Shown here: positions 6,380 to 7,920 of the stretch, piece by piece
How positions within the stretch are numbered: position 1 is the first letter of the stretch
How the letters are laid out: every line of letters starts with the position of its first letter
Assembly: GCA_021791295.1 (NCBI GenBank)
Contig: JAJYWW010000034.1
Span: forward strand, 1 to 7,920
Reading direction: 5' to 3'
Length of the DNA: 7,920 bases
DNA from: a bacterium
Lineage (GTDB): Bacteria; SZUA-79; Acidulodesulfobacterales; Acidulodesulfobacteraceae
Made by a program: the position numbers and the translations under genes
The notes under the pieces: generated by a model
Told to the model about the DNA's origin: nothing
What the model saw: the letters and a program-made list of their open reading frames with translations, nothing else
Databases searched by the model: none

Positions 6380-7681
6380 TTATTCCTTCTTATTATCGTC
6401 GTTTTTTCCCGAATCGTCGTTTTTTTCTTTTTTAGATTTCTTATGCTCTTTTTTCTTTTTAACTCCGGTATATATTGCGTGTGCGGCAATACCGGCGCCT
6501 GCCGCCGCAAACAATCCCACTCCGAATTCGTCTGCGGTAGCTTCTACGCCTGGGATTATAATTTTTGCGTCTGCGTTAGGCTTTTCGAACGGCGTCATTC
6601 TGTCCCAAAATGCAGGCTGAGAACACCCTATGCATCCGTGGCCCGCCCTCATGGGAAAACTGATATCCTGATTATATTCCGCGGTAGTGCAGTTGTTCCA
6701 CGTAAAAGGACCTTTACAGCCCATCATATACAGGCAGTACTGTTTTTTGGCTCCGTCGTCGTCCCATTCCCTGACGTATTCGCCGGCTTCAAAATGGCCT
6801 CTTCTGTAACAGTTATCGTGAAGCCTGCCGGAATACGCCCATAACGGACGGCCGAGACTGTCCAACTGCGGCGCTTTTCCTATCAGTATATATTCTACTA
6901 AAGTACCTACGAGATTTACGGGATTTACCGGACAAGCGGGTATGTTTATAACGCTTCTGTCTGTAACTGAACTTAATCCGACTGCAGACGTCGGGTTAGG
7001 ATTAGCTGCGGGTATTCCTCCGTAAGAGGCGCAGTTTCCTACTGCAATTATAATACCGGCATGTTTTGCCGTTTCCTTAGTTATTTTTAAGCCGGTATCT
7101 CCTTTTGCTCCTATGGTAAGGAATTTCCCATCCATTCCGGTAGGTATAGCGCCTTCGACCACAAGTATATATTTACCTTTATATTTTTTAACGGTTTCCG
7201 TTTTTCTTGCTTCCGCCTGATAGCCTGCGGGAGCCATTATGGATTCCATGTAGTTTACGCTGACGTAATTAAGTATAATTTCAGCCGGAGTGGGGTGTGC
7301 GTTTCTTAAAAAGCCTTCGGTATTTCCCATACAGTCCGCCATATCGAGCCATATAAAAGGCGTTCTGGTGAGAATATTGGCGGCTCTTGCCACTCTCGGT
7401 TCGAATATATAGGGAAGCATTAAAGCGGAGGTTAAAAACGCGCTCCATTTAAGGAAATCCCTTCTGTTTACGCCGTAAATTTCTAAAATATTGGGAAGGT
7501 TTTCTTCTTTATCTTTTTTACCGCTAAAGTATTCTTTTTCCAGTCCGTCTAATCTTTCATCGACTTTTTTTAAAACTTCATCGGGTTTTTTTGATATAAA
7601 TCTTAGAGGATCCCATTTAAAATCCGGGAAATCCGGGTCGGAATTATTGCCGTTAGAATTGGAACGGTGATCGCTTGCCAT
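6380..7681 (-). CDS. hyaA: [NiFe]-hydrogenase small subunit with Tat signal and C-terminal anchor; atypical proximal cluster
   Basis: This subunit wires electrons from the active site through three Fe-S clusters to the cytochrome. The 433 residues comprise a charged extension (1-70), the twin-arginine motif N72-R-R-D-F-L-K78, a hydrophobic stretch (79-93), a probable cleavage site after A98-R-A100, the flavodoxin-like and cluster domains, one membrane helix (about 385-406) and a Lys-rich tail. The distal cluster ligands are H288, C291, C316 and C322. The medial [3Fe-4S] ligands are C331, C350 and C353. The proximal ligands are C117, C217 and C250. The position of the fourth, normally Cys in C-x-G-C, is N120 (C-M-G-N), and the coding strand reads AAT. 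Position 119 is Gly and position 222 is Gly, so the extra Cys pair of oxygen-tolerant group 1d enzymes is absent. It exceeds E. coli HybO (372) by about 60 residues, split between the N-terminal extension and the tail. ATG 7681 follows AGGGGG at 4 bases, and the next Met is residue 88 in the signal core. Confidence 0.96.
   Translation of the reverse strand: MASDHRSNSNGNNSDPDFPDFKWDPLRFISKKPDEVLKKVDERLDGLEKEYFSGKKDKEENLPNILEIYGVNRRDFLKWSAFLTSALMLPYIFEPRVARAANILTRTPFIWLDMADCMGNTEGFLRNAHPTPAEIILNYVSVNYMESIMAPAGYQAEARKTETVKKYKGKYILVVEGAIPTGMDGKFLTIGAKGDTGLKITKETAKHAGIIIAVGNCASYGGIPAANPNPTSAVGLSSVTDRSVINIPACPVNPVNLVGTLVEYILIGKAPQLDSLGRPLWAYSGRLHDNCYRRGHFEAGEYVREWDDDGAKKQYCLYMMGCKGPFTWNNCTTAEYNQDISFPMRAGHGCIGCSQPAFWDRMTPFEKPNADAKIIIPGVEATADEFGVGLFAAAGAGIAAHAIYTGVKKKKEHKKSKKEKNDDSGKNDDNKKE
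6395..6426 (-). repeat. 18-base-spaced direct repeat encoding the hyaA C-terminal tail
   Basis: The + strand has ATCGTCGTTTTTT at 6395-6407 and again at 6413-6425, with 18 bases between copies. On the coding strand they encode the repeated K-N-D-D in the tail. The repeat is in frame and looks like slippage within a low-complexity segment. Confidence 0.6.
7621..7638 (-). repeat. 9-base tandem repeat in the hyaA N-terminal extension
   Basis: AATCCGGGA (7621-7629) is followed at once by AATCCGGGT (7630-7638). In frame they give the D-P-D-F-P-D-F stretch near residues 15-21 of the small subunit precursor, within the unusual region ahead of the Tat motif. Confidence 0.55.
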
Positions 7682-7685
7682 ACAG

Positions 7686-7691
7686 CCCCCT
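7686..7691 (-). promoter_or_regulatory. Shine-Dalgarno that fixes the hyaA start
   Basis: The - strand reads AGGGGG, CTGT, ATG. The match to the anti-Shine-Dalgarno is complete if one G-U pair is allowed. It supports the upstream start and hence the reality of the 72-residue extension ahead of the twin-arginine motif. Confidence 0.65.
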
Positions 7692-7705
7692 ATATTCTAA
7701 ATTAA

Positions 7706-7711
7706 ATTATA
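7706..7711 (-). promoter_or_regulatory. Candidate -10 box for the hya operon
   Basis: The - strand has TATAAT 25 bases before the hyaA ATG, giving a short leader that would include the Shine-Dalgarno. No good TTGACA lies at the usual distance; TTTCAG is 20 bases upstream. In such AT-rich DNA the hexamer can arise by chance. Confidence 0.3.
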
Positions 7712-7776
7712 AATACAATAAAATAAATAGACTGAAACGCGGATATTTTTATTTTATATTTGAGTGATAAATGTTA

Positions 7777-7782
7777 TATAAT
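7777..7782 (+). promoter_or_regulatory. Candidate -10 box for hypA
   Basis: TATAAT lies about 70 bases before the hypA ATG, with a second TATAAT at 7788-7793. The nearest -35-like hexamer, TTGAGT at 7760-7765, is spaced wrongly for either (11 or 22 bases). This is only a plausible site within a divergent intergenic region that must hold some promoter. Confidence 0.3.
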
Positions 7783-7824
7783 GTTTTTATAATCATATCG
7801 CAAAATTATAAAATGTCAAATTAA

Positions 7825-7841
7825 TTTTTTTTATTTTTTTT
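7825..7841. other. T8-A-T8 tract ahead of hypA
   Basis: Two runs of eight T separated by one A lie just before hypA. AAAATTA (7802-7808) can pair with TAATTTT (7822-7828) around a 13-base loop, leaving a U-run after it. The stem is AT-only and weak. The tract may instead be curved DNA affecting the divergent promoters, or part of an unstructured leader. Confidence 0.35.
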
Positions 7842-7851
7842 ATAAATTTTC

Positions 7852-7920
7852 ATGCATGAAATTTCTGTAGCGCTCGAAATAATCGATACCCTTGAAGACA
7901 ACGGATATTTAACCGGCGTA
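7852..7920 (+). CDS. hypA: Hydrogenase nickel-incorporation protein HypA, first 23 residues (3' end outside window)
   Basis: An open frame starts at ATG 7852 and runs off the right edge. It reads M-H-E-I-S-V-A-L-E-I-I-D, matching the invariant M-H-E-(L/I)-S opening of HypA, in which His2 (with Glu3) binds the nickel to be delivered to the large subunit. The zinc-binding CxxC pairs expected later are outside the window. It is divergent from hyaA with 170 bases between starts. No Shine-Dalgarno is visible: the 27 bases before the ATG are almost all A and T. Another ATG at 7856 is in a different frame and does not fit. HypA also serves as a nickel chaperone for urease in some bacteria, but this setting points to hydrogenase. 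Confidence 0.88.
   Translation, partial: MHEISVALEIIDTLEDNGYLTGV

Noticed and set aside
6377..6844. Open frame of 155 codons on the + strand opposite hyaA
   Set aside because: It is antisense to the well-supported small subunit, its product is Phe/Val/Cys-rich without recognisable motifs, and it arises from the Lys-rich tail and codon bias of hyaA.
7000..7335. Oxygen-tolerant group 1d type (six-Cys proximal cluster)
   Set aside because: Positions equivalent to the two extra Cys are Gly119 and Gly222, and one standard Cys is also absent.
1..7920. CRISPR array, tRNA, rRNA, insertion sequence or phage genes
   Set aside because: No spaced repeats, cloverleaf-like sequences, transposase or integrase motifs were seen; nearly the whole window is explained by hydrogenase genes.

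Overview
The window is a [NiFe]-hydrogenase locus from a bacterium with AT-rich DNA (roughly 40% GC by eye) and Lys/Asn/Ile-rich proteins. The structural genes encode a membrane-bound, periplasm-facing group 1 (respiratory uptake) hydrogenase: a Tat-exported small subunit, a large subunit and a cytochrome b anchor. I cannot name the species. A low-GC anaerobic or microaerophilic proteobacterium, such as a deltaproteobacterial lineage, is a reasonable guess but no more.

Layout, left to right. (1) Positions 1-161, + strand: the C-terminal end of hypE, finishing in the diagnostic Pro-Arg-Ile-Cys. (2) 193-3036, +: complete hypF, enlarged to 947 residues by low-complexity insertions. (3) 3037-3158: a convergent intergenic region with two possible stem-loops. 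(4) 7681 down to 3159, - strand: an operon in the order hyaA (small subunit), hyaB (large subunit), hyaC (cytochrome b), hyaD (maturation endopeptidase), with gaps of 73, 135 and 73 bases. (5) 7682-7851: an AT-rich divergent intergenic region that probably holds promoters for both directions. (6) 7852-7920, +: the first 23 codons of hypA, cut by the window end.

How the genes work together. HypF makes the carbamoyl group that is placed on the C-terminal Cys of HypE and dehydrated to cyanide, the source of the CN ligands of the active-site iron. HypA delivers nickel. HyaD then clips the C-terminal 15 residues from HyaB. The folded HyaA-HyaB pair is exported by the Tat signal on HyaA and anchored by the C-terminal helix of HyaA. 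Electrons from H2 pass through the HyaA iron-sulfur chain to the hemes of HyaC and on to the quinone pool.

Most unusual points. The small subunit has Asn (residue 120) where the second Cys ligand of the proximal [4Fe-4S] cluster normally sits, while all other cluster ligands are present. Its twin-arginine motif lies 72 residues in, behind a charged extension. HypF carries about 200 extra residues, partly encoded by short tandem repeats. hyaC contains a perfect 9-bp-arm inverted repeat in the segment encoding a long exported loop. I see no CRISPR array, tRNA, rRNA or insertion sequence.
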